Below are positions 45,646-59,284 of a DNA stretch of 64,000 bases, one piece after another; position 1 is the stretch's first letter; each line of letters starts with the position of its first letter. Position numbers and translations under genes: made by a program. Source of the DNA: Pyrenophora tritici-repentis (lineage: Eukaryota > Ascomycota > Dothideomycetes > Pleosporales > Pleosporaceae); NCBI RefSeq assembly GCF_003171515.1, contig NC_089391.1, positions 4,526,001 to 4,590,000 on the forward strand, read 5' to 3'. The notes under the pieces are model-generated. The model made no database searches. It had not been told where the DNA came from and saw only the letters and a program-made list of their open reading frames with translations.

Positions 45646-45787
45646 GCAGCAGCAGTCTCATCAACACATTCCACAACATCACCCTCATCTTCAACAACAC
45701 GTCATGCCTCAACAACCACAATCCTACCGCGATACCACGACATCGCAAATGCACGATCATCTCCACATGTACGCGACGCATAGCTGA
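43777..45787 (+). CDS. C2H2 zinc-finger-like protein with polyglutamine tract
   Basis: Two exons, 43777-43888 and 43959-45787, encode 646 aa. The 70-bp intron (GTATGT...TGTAG) contains a long CTC run. The first exon has a short helical start (MRHIEALLARHPPHLIQRMF). A Ser/Thr-rich stretch with KRR basic residues follows, then a Cys/His pair of fingers at about residues 166-227: CTYC...HEMRMH and CIVHGCNRIF...HHQRYH. A further Cys pattern (FGCGFDKCKE...CDHVAKH) may be a third finger. The C-terminal third is Pro/Gln/His-rich with a polyQ run encoded at 45608-45657. This layout resembles fungal C2H2 transcription regulators with low-complexity activation regions. The DNA target is unknown. PolyQ length is likely to vary between strains. 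Confidence 0.82.
43902..43935 (+). repeat. CTC trinucleotide tract inside an intron
   Basis: A pyrimidine CTC/CTT run lies within the 70-bp intron of the C2H2-type gene, upstream of its 3' splice site, where a pyrimidine-rich tract helps splicing. Confidence 0.7.
45608..45657 (+). repeat. CAA/CAG tract encoding polyglutamine
   Basis: A run of CAA codons ending with several CAG codons encodes about 16-17 consecutive Gln residues in the C-terminal part of the zinc-finger-like protein. Confidence 0.9.
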
Positions 45788-46944
45788 AAGAGAAAGAAAG
45801 AAAAAAACACACGTACATACATATATGAACATGCAACGACGACGGCCCAAGCAGCGTACGAGTCCATGTCCCTCATCTGTTTGTTTGTTTGGTTTAATTT
45901 AGTTCCGTTCCGTTTCTCCTTTGTTCCCAACAAGCGTTTGCATCATCATCTCTTTCCGTCATTTCCTCCCCGTTTGGTTTGGTTTGGTTTCCGCAACTTT
46001 AAGCGAGCATATAGATTTTGCTTTTCCTCGTTTGGATTCGTTTCCGCTTTTTTTTCTTTGATACCCCCGCGCTCTTCTTCTTCTTCTTCTTCTTCTTCTT
46101 GGTATTGTTTTAGTATCTTTTTGGATTGACTGAGCGCAAAATATTTCTTACTCTTTATTCTATTTTGGTAGATACTTCATGTGTATTTTAGTGGTAGTGG
46201 TTGGTTGGTTGATAGCATAGTATAGAGTAGTTCCTCCTCCTGCTTTGGTGGTGGCGGGGTCTGTATAACTAACTAACGTTATGAGAGATTTCCATCTTGC
46301 GCTGGGTAGGGTCTGGGAGATTTCGCGTTGACCTTTTGCAACTATACACGGGAGAAATCGACTTTGTCGGCAGATGTATGATAACAAGGATTCATGCCAT
46401 TCTAACAACACCAGCCTTGTAAAGTCAACAAGCCTACGCATCACTATCGTTAGCGGCGCACCTTACACCTCATCCTAATAACCCCTACGCGCATCCTCTT
46501 CCATGGCGTTTCCTTATTTACCACCACACCACACCTCCAACCCCAGGCAACTACTGCCACATCAACAAAAATGACACATGTGCTAGTTCCTATTTTTCTC
46601 TCGAGCTACTAAAGACATGATCTGGCTGTGCTAAACTAAGCTTCCGCCTTGTATTGTGCCAGGGTCGCCCTTTCAACCACATTTCCTAACTATTATTCTT
46701 CTCCTCCTCGGTGGTCCGTGCGTCGTCTGTCATCTTGAAAGCAATGAGATGGGTCTTCATAAGCTGTGTGATCTCCTTTTTTTCTCATGATCCATGGCTT
46801 GTGTACAGTTGTGCTTACCTAGCTTTACTGTTTTGTCTAGTTCGGTGCAGTTCTTGTTGTCGTTGTTGCATTATTCGGTGTCCGGGACACCTGTATACGA
46901 CACCATACCCACGTCTTCAACAAAAAAGGACACGAACGCAAAAC
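45788..46944. other. 3' region of the C2H2-type gene and further gene-free DNA
   Basis: No gene is seen. It contains a TTC run at about 46074-46100 and pyrimidine-rich DNA; the part up to roughly 46100 may be 3' UTR. Confidence 0.45.
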
Positions 46945-47310
46945 ATGCAACTCCTAGACCTCCCACCCGAACTCTTCGAGCTGGTTGTTGTTGTGCTGGT
47001 GGATACGGTACCGGTGGATGAATTGAAGGTGTTGAGGGGGGGTCTGTCGTAAGTCCCTTCTTCCCTCACGATGATTAAACGTGTGGGGGGGTATAAGTTT
47101 GTATACATGCTTTATTGTTGTTGTTAACACGGAACAGGTGCTTTTGCGCGAGATATCAAGTACCAATCTAAGCGGTTGCCGAAGAAAGAGAAAAGGGCAG
47201 AGACGAAGATGTGGGAGATGGAAGAAGGTATTGATAGGAGGATTGGGTGTGAGAGGGGGTTTGGGATGAGGATTAATTGCGAGAGAGGGTGGAGGTTGGG
47301 TGGGAGGTGG
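46945..47310 (+). pseudogene. F-box-like gene fragment
   Basis: ATG 46945 opens with LLDLPPELFELVVVVLVDTV and then DELKVLRGG, a typical F-box opening of fungal F-box/ankyrin proteins (LPPE...LVDTVP...LRxV). The frame then stops at 47050. Splicing of GTCTGT at 47042 to the AG at 47137 would continue as FARDIKYQSKRLPKKEK and stop at about 47310, but that donor is poor; the better donor GTAAGT at 47049 leads to an early stop. No downstream domain is found. It is either a decayed remnant or a very short gene. Start and identity of the first 35 residues are the only firm part. Confidence 0.4.
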
Positions 47311-49295
47311 TAGGGAGAAGGAAAGAGAGAGGGAATGATCAAGAAAGGGAGAGATGAGACGTTTGTAGCATTGTTTTGGGACTTTTCGACTTCTTTTGCC
47401 ATAGTATGGAGTTGCATATCTCGGGAAAGAGACACTGCGTATCGTTAGTTTGGTACTCTTGGAGTTGTATATGGCATCAAGATTGGGGAAACGATGGGAA
47501 TCGTCGTGCTCACAGTCTTACTAGTTCCTCAAAACATATATTGAAATGCTATGGGCCTTGTGATGAACAATTAGTGCGGCTGACGGTATTGATGGCGTAC
47601 GCCAGTGACATGCAACGGCTGGCAGAGCCTGACCCGTGCTTGTGAGGTTGCAAGGGAGTTGCATGTGTAGGTGGAGTGGAGTATTGGAGACCGAAGCACT
47701 GGTAATTTTATTTAGGCATGTTCAGCCTGAAAGTCTCAACCATCGAGGTAGAAGAATAAATCCGTGGTCTTATTGATTGGCTGGTAATAATGCACGTGGG
47801 CTATCACGGTCCCACGAGCTCCATGGAAACAAAATTGACATGACATGCTCCCGCTCCGCTCTAAAGCGCGGGTGGGCCGATTGGTTCTTACCACACCTTC
47901 GGGACGTTAGTGGCAGTTGGGAGGCAACATGCAGGGAAGATTTGCAGACTTGAGGGACTGACAAGGGCAAAAGAAAGGGACAGTGGGGGGTTTTCAATGA
48001 GTTTGACTAATCAGGTCAGCATTAGATGTTCGAGAAGTCTGCCAAAGCACCCGGCTACGTGGTCTGAGGGTTCTTCGTCATCGTTCGTATGTATGACTGC
48101 AAGATCGTCGGGCTCGAAAGAAATGAGGATATAGCGAATAGCATTCAAGGCGCTACATTTAGTTACGTATCGTAGTCTTGAAATCTCGATCACGATTTTT
48201 GAGTCGCCGGAGAAAGACGACACTGTAGTTGCTCAGCCGTCTCATCCCGCTGATAATGTTCTTCCTTACATTCTTCCTTACATAAGATAGTGTTAATGGG
48301 GCCATTCCTACAACGTCATTTCAACCTCGGTCAAGCCGACTGATGCTTTTTCGAGTGTTTTTGGGCAATACTGCTAAAGTCATTGCACATGTCTTGAAGG
48401 AAAGGCTTGTACTGTAAGGAAAGTCTTGGCGGTACAGAAGCTCACAGACTACCTTGGGAACCCTTGCAAGGCGTATGCACGAGGACGGCTATGCGGCACG
48501 CAAGTCATTCAGCTGTTCCCGTATACTAACACGCTCCGTTCCGCCATGGGATTTTGGGACGTTGAAAAGTCGAGAAATAAAACACATGGTCTAGTGGAGC
48601 GAGCTGATTGGCCGAGAAAGACACGACGCAAACACTCGGTAGCTGGTGCATTGAGCAATCAGACCGGGTCAGAGATTTCGAAGGATAGTAAAGGCGTCTT
48701 GGCAACGCCTGGGCGGTCTCGGCATTCCGCCAGCCAGACTGGCCCAAGAGCCCAGCTAGCTCGACTGCATGGAAACGTGCCCCCATGGGCAATTCTCGTT
48801 CGCCCGCATTTCGCAACGTGCTTCCACGGCCATGGCGATATTCATGTTCCAAGAATTCTACTCCACTCAACGCGACACCAGCCCAGAAGCAGATCTCGTG
48901 GCCCAGTTCAGGGTGGCGGCACGTCTACGCCAATTGCATGTCAACCTCTCCATATTATTCAGCCCAGAGCATTCGTACACGACCAGGTAAAGACGCCTAG
49001 GAGGGAGTTCAGACCATGGCGACGGCGATGTAGCATGTTATGGTGGCTTGGTTGATCCACCATGCCTCAACGAGGAGCCAACACCGTCGAACGCCCACAC
49101 CCGTCTGAGTCCACATTCACTTAGCGAAAATGTCATCTGTGTTGCCAAGATTAGATATCTATGCATCTTTGAATCAGTGCAACTTACTTAAAGTCTCTTA
49201 CACTCGACCACCGTGATACTCGACCACTCAGTGTCAACTCACAACACCTCCCATCCTTCAGTCAACAGGCGCCAGTGCTCGCCCTCTTCTCCAAA
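47311..49295. other. 2-kb gene-free region
   Basis: No supportable gene on either strand. The right end contains the promoter and 5' UTR of the phosphate symporter gene. Confidence 0.45.
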
Positions 49296-51124
49296 ATGGC
49301 TCCCGCCTTAAAGAAGTACGACTGGATCCTTGCCATCTGCACCATTGCCTTCGTCGCCTCGTCGGCCTCCAACGGTGCCAACGATGTCGCCAACTCATAC
49401 GCCACATCGGTGGCTGCTCGGACCCTGAAGATGTGGCAGGCCGGTATCCTGGCTTCTGGTACTGAGTTCCTCGGTGCTGTTGCGCTGGGCTCCCGCGTTA
49501 CTGGTACTATCAAGAGCGGTATCTTTGCTCTCGACACTTTCAAGCCTGTTCCTGCTACCCTCATGCTCGCCATGAGCTGTGCTGAAGTCGGATCTGCTAC
49601 TTTCCTCACCATCGCGACCCTTGCTGGTATGCCAGTATCTACCACCCAGACTGTCGTCGGAGCCCTTGCCGGTGCCGGTATTGCTGCTCAGTCACCTCTT
49701 AGCTGGGGCTGGAAGAAGGGATCCATCTCCCAAATCGCCGCCTCATGGGTCATCGCTCCCTTCCTCGCCGCCGCCTTCGCCGCCGTCCTCTTCCTGACCA
49801 TCAAGTTCGGTGTCCACCAGAGGAAGGACCCGCTCAAGTGGGGTCTTCGCCTCATCCCCTTCTACCTTGCATTCACCGCCGGTGTCCTCGCTCTTTTCAT
49901 CATTGACGAGCTGCCAAATGGAGAGTCTCTCGAGGAGATGGGTCCTGGCAAGGCTTGTGGTATCATATTGGGTGTCTTTGCCGGAATGCTCGCCATCTCC
50001 TACATTTTCTTCGTCCCCTACTTCACACGCCGTCTTATCAAGGGTGACACCAGGCTGAGGGTATGGCACCTCCCTCTCGGTCCCCTTCTGTACCGCGAGA
50101 ACCCTCCCATCTACTTCCCCGGCAAGGGCGACCAGATCGTCACCGACTACTACGCCAGGGCAGCCTCCGTCGATATCGAACAGGAGAACTTCAAGGGCGA
50201 GAAGGGCGCTGGTCACTCAACATCCGTCGACAACAACTCTTCCGGAAACAGCGACAACATTGATGTTGAGAACGGTGGCCGCGGACTTTCGCGCCCACTT
50301 CCCCGCGATGGCGCCGTTGCCCACATCGCTCCTGCTAAGCCCGAACCCGAGGAGCGCTGGTTGAAGCCTGTTGAACATCTCCCGGCCTACTCGCCCAAGA
50401 AGATTGTAGCCTGGACCAAGTATATCCTTCTCCAGGGTGTCTCACGAGACGTCGTTACCCAGAAAGGTACGTTGTATTCTCCCGTTCATGATTAGATCTT
50501 CCACTAACATACCTAGGTCTTGACAGTGTCCACTCCCGCGCTATCGTCTACGACAACCGTGTCGAACATCTCTGGACCTACGCCCAAGTTGCCTCCGCCA
50601 TGATGATGTCCATTGCCCATGGTTCCAACGATGGTAAGCTTTACCCATCACTCTCCACACAGAACATGTAAACTAACTCTCCTCCAGTTGCCAACGCCGT
50701 TGGTCCTTGGGTAGCAACCTACAACACCTACACCACAGGCGTCGTCACAAAGGAGGCCGACACCCCCATCTGGATCCTCATCGTCGCTGGTATTCTCCTC
50801 GGCGCAGGCTTCTGGTTCTACGGCTACCACATCGTACGCGCGCTCGGTAACAAGATCACACAAGTTTCTCCCACCCGTGGCTTCTCCATGGAGTTGGGTG
50901 CGGCCATCACCGTGCTGCTCGCTTCTAGACTGGCGCTTCCCGTATCGACCACACAGTGCTTGACGGGTGCGACGATTGGTGTTGCCCTGTGCAATTTCGA
51001 TCTCAAGGCCGTCAATTGGAAACAGGTTGGATTCATCTTTTCCGGTTGGATCATCACCCTACCTGGTGCGGGGCTGATTTCTGGGTTGCTCATGGTTATG
51101 GCGCTTAACACGCCGCATTTCTAG
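49296..51124 (+). CDS. pho-4: Phosphate:cation symporter, PiT family (PHO-4/Pho89)
   Basis: Three exons, 49296-50466, 50517-50633 and 50688-51124, give 574 aa. Introns are 50 and 54 bp with CACTAAC and AACTAAC branch sites. The two PiT signature repeats are SNGANDVANSYATSVAAR (N-terminal half) and AHGSNDVANAVGPW (C-terminal half); each half also has a GMPVSTTQTVVGALAG or LPVSTTQCLTGATIG motif. These inverted repeats form the transport core. A large cytoplasmic loop rich in Ser, Asn and Asp (about residues 285-365) separates the halves. In Neurospora PHO-4 and yeast Pho89 are high-affinity Na+-coupled carriers induced by phosphate starvation; the same regulation here is inference. The ATG at 49296 is the first that aligns with the family start. 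Confidence 0.94.
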
Positions 51125-54595
<3,471 letters not shown>

Positions 54596-54635
54596 TGAAT
54601 GACATGTTTGGATGATGGAAAACTTTTGTATCTAC

Positions 54636-54660
54636 TTTCTTCTTCTTCTTCTTCTTCTTC
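54636..54660. repeat. TTC trinucleotide tract
   Basis: About eight TTC units lie in the short region between the convergent cutinase and pectate lyase genes, probably in a 3' UTR. Confidence 0.85.
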
Positions 54661-54824
54661 AATGGCTCGGTAGGGTAATGGAAAATGGTCATGCTGGAAA
54701 ACCTAATGATTTGGAACGCTAGCTCTCGTAGTAATCTACTATGCAATTAACTTCAACTCTTATGGCACATTGACATGGAGCAGCTTACCTAATCTTTCCA
54801 TCTCTAGACCTTGACTAGCTCTAT

Positions 54825-56033
54825 CTAGTACGTACTCGGCACCAAGCTATTCGCCCAAGCCTCTACATCCTTGAACTGCGCCTCTACGTTATCAGGAATT
54901 CCATTCCCATTCGCATCAACCCACTGCTTTCCAGGGTTAATACTACCCGGCCCACTCATCGGACTACCATTCTCATCGGTAATCAACTCCCCCGTCTTCC
55001 CGTAACTCTTTAACTCAGCCACAAGTCGCTGATCAACCGCATCCCGTACCTTGCTCGCCCCCACACTCGCTGCGACTAACGTCAACGCATCTCTCGCCGC
55101 CAACACCTTTGCAGGAGCGGGATACGCAAATCTTGAAGCCTGGATGTTCATGCCTCCGTAATTACTGGGCGATACAGCAATCTCCGCGCCATCCACCACC
55201 CCATTCCGATTATCATCGTAATAGTTCCCCTTTACAAATCCCTTGAACTTGTCGTTTCCGCGTGTGAATGGCGCGACGGTCGTATCGGGGCCTTTTACAA
55301 AGTAATTCCCCACGATGTTCGCTTGACTCTCTGCACTCGAATCACCCGCGATGTAACCCCCGCCGTTCCCCCAGTTGTACACGACGTTATTCGTGAAATC
55401 ATTCGTACCCTTGACTTTTGGATTTCGCGTCTTGTTGTCAATGTACAAGTTGCGGAAGAGACTGATCCCGTTTCCAACCTCCGTCTGGATCAAGCCGCCG
55501 CACGAATGCGTCTGAAGGCCCTGCGCAATGATGCTGTTTTGAATGGTAATGTTACCGACGTCGGTCCCGGAGATTGAAAATGTTTCGTCGCGGCCCCAGG
55601 ATACGCTCACGTGGTCGAAGATCATGTTACTTCCCGAAGCGATGGTGATAGCGTCTTTCCCGCTGCTTCCACTCTTACCCATGCGGATGCGGATGTAGCG
55701 TACGATTGCGTCGTTGGCGTTGCTGAAACTCCAGCCGTTGCCGTACACGGTAATGCCGTCGCCGGGCGCGGTTTGGCCGAGTATGGACACGCGTTTGGAT
55801 ACTACCATGCGTTCTTTGATGTTGATCAGGCCGCCAGTTGAAAAGACAACTATGCGGTTTGGCTGGGATACGGCATCGCGGAGAGAGCCAGCACCGCTGT
55901 CGTTGAGGTTCGTAACGACGTATACAGTGCCGCCACGTCCGCCGACGGCATTGCTGCCAAAGCCCTCGGCACCAGGGAAGGCAAGGGCAGAGGCAGACGT
56001 GACTAGGAGCGGTAGTATTTGGAGGAAATGCAT
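54825..56033 (-). CDS. plyC: Secreted pectate lyase, plyC type
   Basis: A single exon of 402 aa. Signal peptide MHFLQILPLLVTSASALA. The protein starts FPGAEGFGSNAVGGRGGTVY and continues LNDSGAGSLRDAVSQPNRIV, LGQTAPGDGITVYGNG, VRYIRIRMGKSGSSGKDAI, DHVSVSWGRDETFSISG, RNPKVKGTNDFTNNVVYNWG and a C-terminal Ca-binding-like DANGNGIPDN. Length and order closely resemble the Aspergillus gene product called pectate lyase C, as I recall it. Such enzymes cleave de-esterified homogalacturonan by beta-elimination with Ca2+, and so follow on from the methylesterase encoded at 60118-61125. No introns are needed. The ATG at 56033 directly precedes the signal peptide. Confidence 0.93.
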   Translation of the reverse strand: MHFLQILPLLVTSASALAFPGAEGFGSNAVGGRGGTVYVVTNLNDSGAGSLRDAVSQPNRIVVFSTGGLINIKERMVVSKRVSILGQTAPGDGITVYGNGWSFSNANDAIVRYIRIRMGKSGSSGKDAITIASGSNMIFDHVSVSWGRDETFSISGTDVGNITIQNSIIAQGLQTHSCGGLIQTEVGNGISLFRNLYIDNKTRNPKVKGTNDFTNNVVYNWGNGGGYIAGDSSAESQANIVGNYFVKGPDTTVAPFTRGNDKFKGFVKGNYYDDNRNGVVDGAEIAVSPSNYGGMNIQASRFAYPAPAKVLAARDALTLVAASVGASKVRDAVDQRLVAELKSYGKTGELITDENGSPMSGPGSINPGKQWVDANGNGIPDNVEAQFKDVEAWANSLVPSTY

Positions 56034-57466
56034 GCTGACAGTGTCATGGAGTCACGAGTAATGTGACTGGAGGCTGAGGAAAGTGTCGCCGGGAGAGATT
56101 GACCGCAGACCACGTAACGAGACAGAGACCGTGGAAGGAAGTCATGTAGACTACCTTGCTAGTCAGACCGTGTAGCCACGTTCCCGAACCTGGTCAGGTG
56201 GAGGAATATTGTATATTGCTCCTTTAATCTACCCCAGGATGTGATGATCCACGGGGAAATCTTGGCCTCAAATCCTCCAATCGCAGTCATGTATGTACCT
56301 AGCAACGCGGGGGATGTGCCCCTTAGTGTTACTACTCCAGGAAGAAATTAAGCTTCTCCAGACTTGCGCTAGGGGTATGCTTGGGGTTCTTGAACGATTT
56401 TAACCTCGGGTTATCAATGGTGTTCAGCGCCCTACCTTGTATACCCTGATCCAGACTAGAGCCCACGACCGAGAATTGGGGTAGAGAGGGAGAACTCCAA
56501 ATGTTCATTGTTGTGTCCGAAAAAAACAGACATAGTTGCTTCAGAGCTTACGAGTAATTATGGCTTCCAAGAATGAGCGATGAATCATGGGCACTGCCTC
56601 GGTAGTGGGTAGTCATGTTGCCAGAGTCGAACGAGGTTGTAATAAGATGTAAAGTATGATGCTGTGTTAAGACGAAATATGCTTGCTGCTCAAACAATGA
56701 CCGCGAAATGCGACAGTAATGCGGACTTCGTAATGGAGCCCTGTGTAACCCGTTGAATGCGAGGCGTGTTGTCCCGCGGCGTCCTGGCGGCCTCGTGTGA
56801 TCGCACCTCCAGCTTTGATGCATGTCTTGTTTTGTCGCTGAGGGTAAATAACCGCCGCATTTCTGCTCTTTTTCAGTGTTGCGCACGGTGTTGGAAGTGG
56901 TGGTGGTGGTACCTGATCTTCGGGATTGTTGAGATAAAAGACTTGGCACGATGTTCTGCGTTATGAACGAGTCGTTCAAGAAATAACAAGACAATTGCAA
57001 CGCGAAGCTTCAATTACAGACAATATGACCGGAGTTTATATGGAAATATAAAATCGGTCGGAGTTTGAAGGTCTCAGAAAACCTTCCCATCGAAAGCCGG
57101 TTGCCAAGAGGTCACGAATGAAGCCTCACAATGTGACCTTGTTGACCAGAGTGGTGTACTATTCCTGAAGTCCTTTCATGTTCTAAAAACTGGTTCATAA
57201 ATGCAATTATACTCTCACTCGCCGAATTCCAGCGCGGATTCGCATGGCTGGCATTGACTAATGAAAGGGACCAAATCCAATAATCGTCGCAGCAGGTTCG
57301 GTGCCCTGGTATCCCCAATAAACGTGAAGCATCAGATGCTGCGCCTGGCATCACAACCCAATTACCCAGGAAATTGGCAAAGTGAAGTTGGCGATGATAG
57401 TAGATGCGTGTGAACTGATTGGCTGGAGTTGCGGGTGAGGTGGTAAAGTTCTCAAAGCCCAGCTCA
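56034..57466. other. 1.4-kb region upstream of the pectate lyase gene
   Basis: No intact gene is seen. The pectate lyase promoter lies at the left. On the minus strand, part of this region is open in the frame that follows the small secreted protein's unspliced reading; I regard this as chance. Confidence 0.45.
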
Positions 57467-57684
57467 TTAGATGTTAAGGTTACTGAGACAGCGGTTGTCC
57501 CATGGTTCCTTCCGTCTACTCAGATTATTAGTACACAACCGGAAGATAGTAATGGGATTGTGTACGCATTCGCGCGGATGCAGTAGAGTTGCTCGCCCGA
57601 AAGACCCAGGGGAGTCGGGGTCACAGTGACCACAATAATGAATGATGCAAGGGCGAAGCCCGAAATGCTGGAAAATTGAACCAT
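57467..57684 (-). CDS. Small secreted protein, about 55 aa, two cysteines
   Basis: Two minus-strand exons are proposed, 57684-57566 and 57515-57467. The start MVQFSSISGFALASF is a signal peptide with a Thr/Pro-rich end. The intron has a GTACAC donor, an excellent TACTAAT branch site at about 57534-57528 and a TAG acceptor at 57516 (a GAG three bases earlier also stays in frame and adds one Arg). The joined tail, after EQLYCIRAN, contains RKEPWDNRC, so the mature peptide has two cysteines about 16 residues apart and may form one disulfide. A TATATATA box lies about 55 bp upstream of the ATG (57737-57745). Unspliced, the frame meets TGA at 57520. No known family is recognised. Candidate apoplastic effector or signalling peptide is inference from size, secretion and neighbourhood. 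Confidence 0.5.
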
Positions 57685-57736
57685 TACGGGGGCAAATAAG
57701 TTGTAATTTGGCAGTGGGGAGAATGGTTTTGGTGGA

Positions 57737-57745
57737 TATATATAC
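57737..57745 (-). promoter_or_regulatory. TATA box of the small secreted protein gene
   Basis: TATATATA lies on the minus strand about 55 bp before the proposed ATG at 57684. Position and motif are as expected for a strongly expressed fungal gene. Confidence 0.4.
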
Positions 57746-58276
57746 ATTTATTCGAGGAGTGGCGCCTAGTGCAGGCGTGACCGATATGAGGTCATGAGCC
57801 GTAATAAAGGCGGCTCTCAATGAGGTAAAGGAGGTCGAACATCGCACTCACTGTCTGCCTAGCTCTTAGAGAGCCAGTCCCTAGAGCAACTGTGTACTCG
57901 AAATGGCAGTCGAGTATAACATGAGGCGCATCGTTGGGTAAACTCTGGTGCTTACACCTTAACATACCCACAGAATGATAGCTCCCAGTGTATACGAGCT
58001 GGAAACGCGAAGAGTCCAAGGTATGTTTTCTTTATATCGATCTTTGAAACTTGCCTGTCGGTGAACATATGCGCTATGCTTGGAGGATATGATGCGATGA
58101 TGAAACTACTGTAAGGGCTCGTGGACAGACGTATAGGCGAAGAATGAACCCAGGAGCGATCGTTATAGCTCAACTCAAGACTCAGTCTCACTGCAACTTT
58201 AATACCGCATCATGAGCTGCTTTTTCCGCCTGTATTCTGGGCCCGACGAGTGGCTCGGTCATTTTCGCTGGTTCGA
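57746..58276. other. Gene-free stretch
   Basis: No supportable gene. It contains upstream DNA of the small secreted protein gene and the 3' flank of the next minus-strand gene. Confidence 0.4.
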
Positions 58277-59284
58277 CTAATATTTCCCCAAGTCTTCCCA
58301 AGTAGTATGCGTTTTGGCAAATTTGCAGCCTGGAGAGTCTTCATCACAGCATTCCCAACCTATTGATCCATCTGATCTTGTATAATCCTTGCCAGGATGG
58401 TACATACAAGGCGCATCCCCTACAAACGGCTCTTTGCACTTGACGCAAGTCTCGTACGCTGGCTCCGGCATTTTCCTGATTCCAGATGGCCCTTGAACAG
58501 ATGATACCTGACTCGCCGTGCGATAGACAGACGGTGAGCTGCCGGAAGGGTTCTGTAGAGGGCTGCGCAGGGCTGTTGGGCGCGGTGGGGTTGGTTGGTA
58601 AGCTCTCTGGACGCTCCCATTGTCGTGAAGACCATACCCAGAAGACCCATTATATTCTCTCTTAATCCGAGGCACAGAATGAGACCCGTGAACATGAGGC
58701 GGGGGTAGGGGTAGGTTGTAGTGTTGAGTCTGCAAAGGAGTCCCGGTGCGGTGTGATGCGGAAATCGGTGGCCTAGCCAGTATTTGCAAAGCTTCGTACT
58801 GGTCATTGTCTTGGCCCTCGTCTAACAGTCCATCGCTGTCGCTGTCGTTGTCGACGCGGTAGTTGCCGGACACCTGTGTGCTCACTCGGTGCTGTTTTGT
58901 CATCTTCCGGGCGAATGCTGAGTGTGGCGTAAGTCCCCGCACAAGTGCACCAGAAAATGCAGGAGATATTTTGCACAAATCAAGCAGCACATTCTGCAAA
59001 TCATCTTTATCGGTTGTGCTGATGATTGCCTTGAGATGATCAGGATTGATGGGACGCGATCGCTGCGGAGCGACGGGCACATGGGCGGGACCTGACGCTT
59101 GGCCAGGTTCATATTTGACGCGTGATATGCTGTATTGACGCGGGTCTCGGCTGATGTAGGTTTGGGTTAATCGCGTTGGCGCACGAGGTTGTGGTCGCGC
59201 TTGCGGTTCAGGTTCCGGCGAAGAGAGCGTAAGATCTATGGTTTCACTGTGACGCCAATCCGCGTCGGTCTGTGAGCGCGCCAT
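58277..59284 (-). CDS. Unknown protein with C-terminal Cys/His-rich motif
   Basis: A single minus-strand exon of 335 aa from ATG 59284. Most of it is disordered: Pro/Arg-rich at the start (PEPEPQARPQPRAPTRL), an acidic patch (DNDSDSDGLLDEGQDND) and a Pro/Ser-rich middle with several KxE-like basic sites. A short helical segment lies at about residues 85-120 (DHLKAIISTTDKDDLQNVLL). The last 55 residues contain ordered-looking spacing: CVKCKEPF, CMYHPGKD, WECCDED, GCKFAKTH. These Cys and His residues could bind zinc. The pattern recalls CHORD-like or uncharacterised fungal zinc motifs, but I cannot assign it. An ETIDLTLSSPE motif near the N-terminus resembles a SUMO-interacting motif. A nuclear role is inference. 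Confidence 0.75.
   Translation of the reverse strand: MARSQTDADWRHSETIDLTLSSPEPEPQARPQPRAPTRLTQTYISRDPRQYSISRVKYEPGQASGPAHVPVAPQRSRPINPDHLKAIISTTDKDDLQNVLLDLCKISPAFSGALVRGLTPHSAFARKMTKQHRVSTQVSGNYRVDNDSDSDGLLDEGQDNDQYEALQILARPPISASHRTGTPLQTQHYNLPLPPPHVHGSHSVPRIKREYNGSSGYGLHDNGSVQRAYQPTPPRPTALRSPLQNPSGSSPSVYRTASQVSSVQGPSGIRKMPEPAYETCVKCKEPFVGDAPCMYHPGKDYTRSDGSIGWECCDEDSPGCKFAKTHTTWEDLGKY

Noticed and set aside
48426..49055. 209-codon plus-strand open frame
   Set aside because: It lacks an ATG start, has composition unlike a protein, shows no motif, and overlaps other random frames. Not reported as a gene.
56300..56325. GCGGGG word upstream of the pectate lyase gene, a possible CreA carbon-repression site
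   Set aside because: The six-base consensus occurs by chance very often and only a single site was seen. Not enough for a feature.
57112..57519. Minus-strand frame continuing for about 136 codons beyond the TGA of the small secreted protein
   Set aside because: It is in the same frame, so readthrough is formally possible, but the strong TACTAAT...TAG intron end explains the TGA better and the extension shows no recognisable domain.
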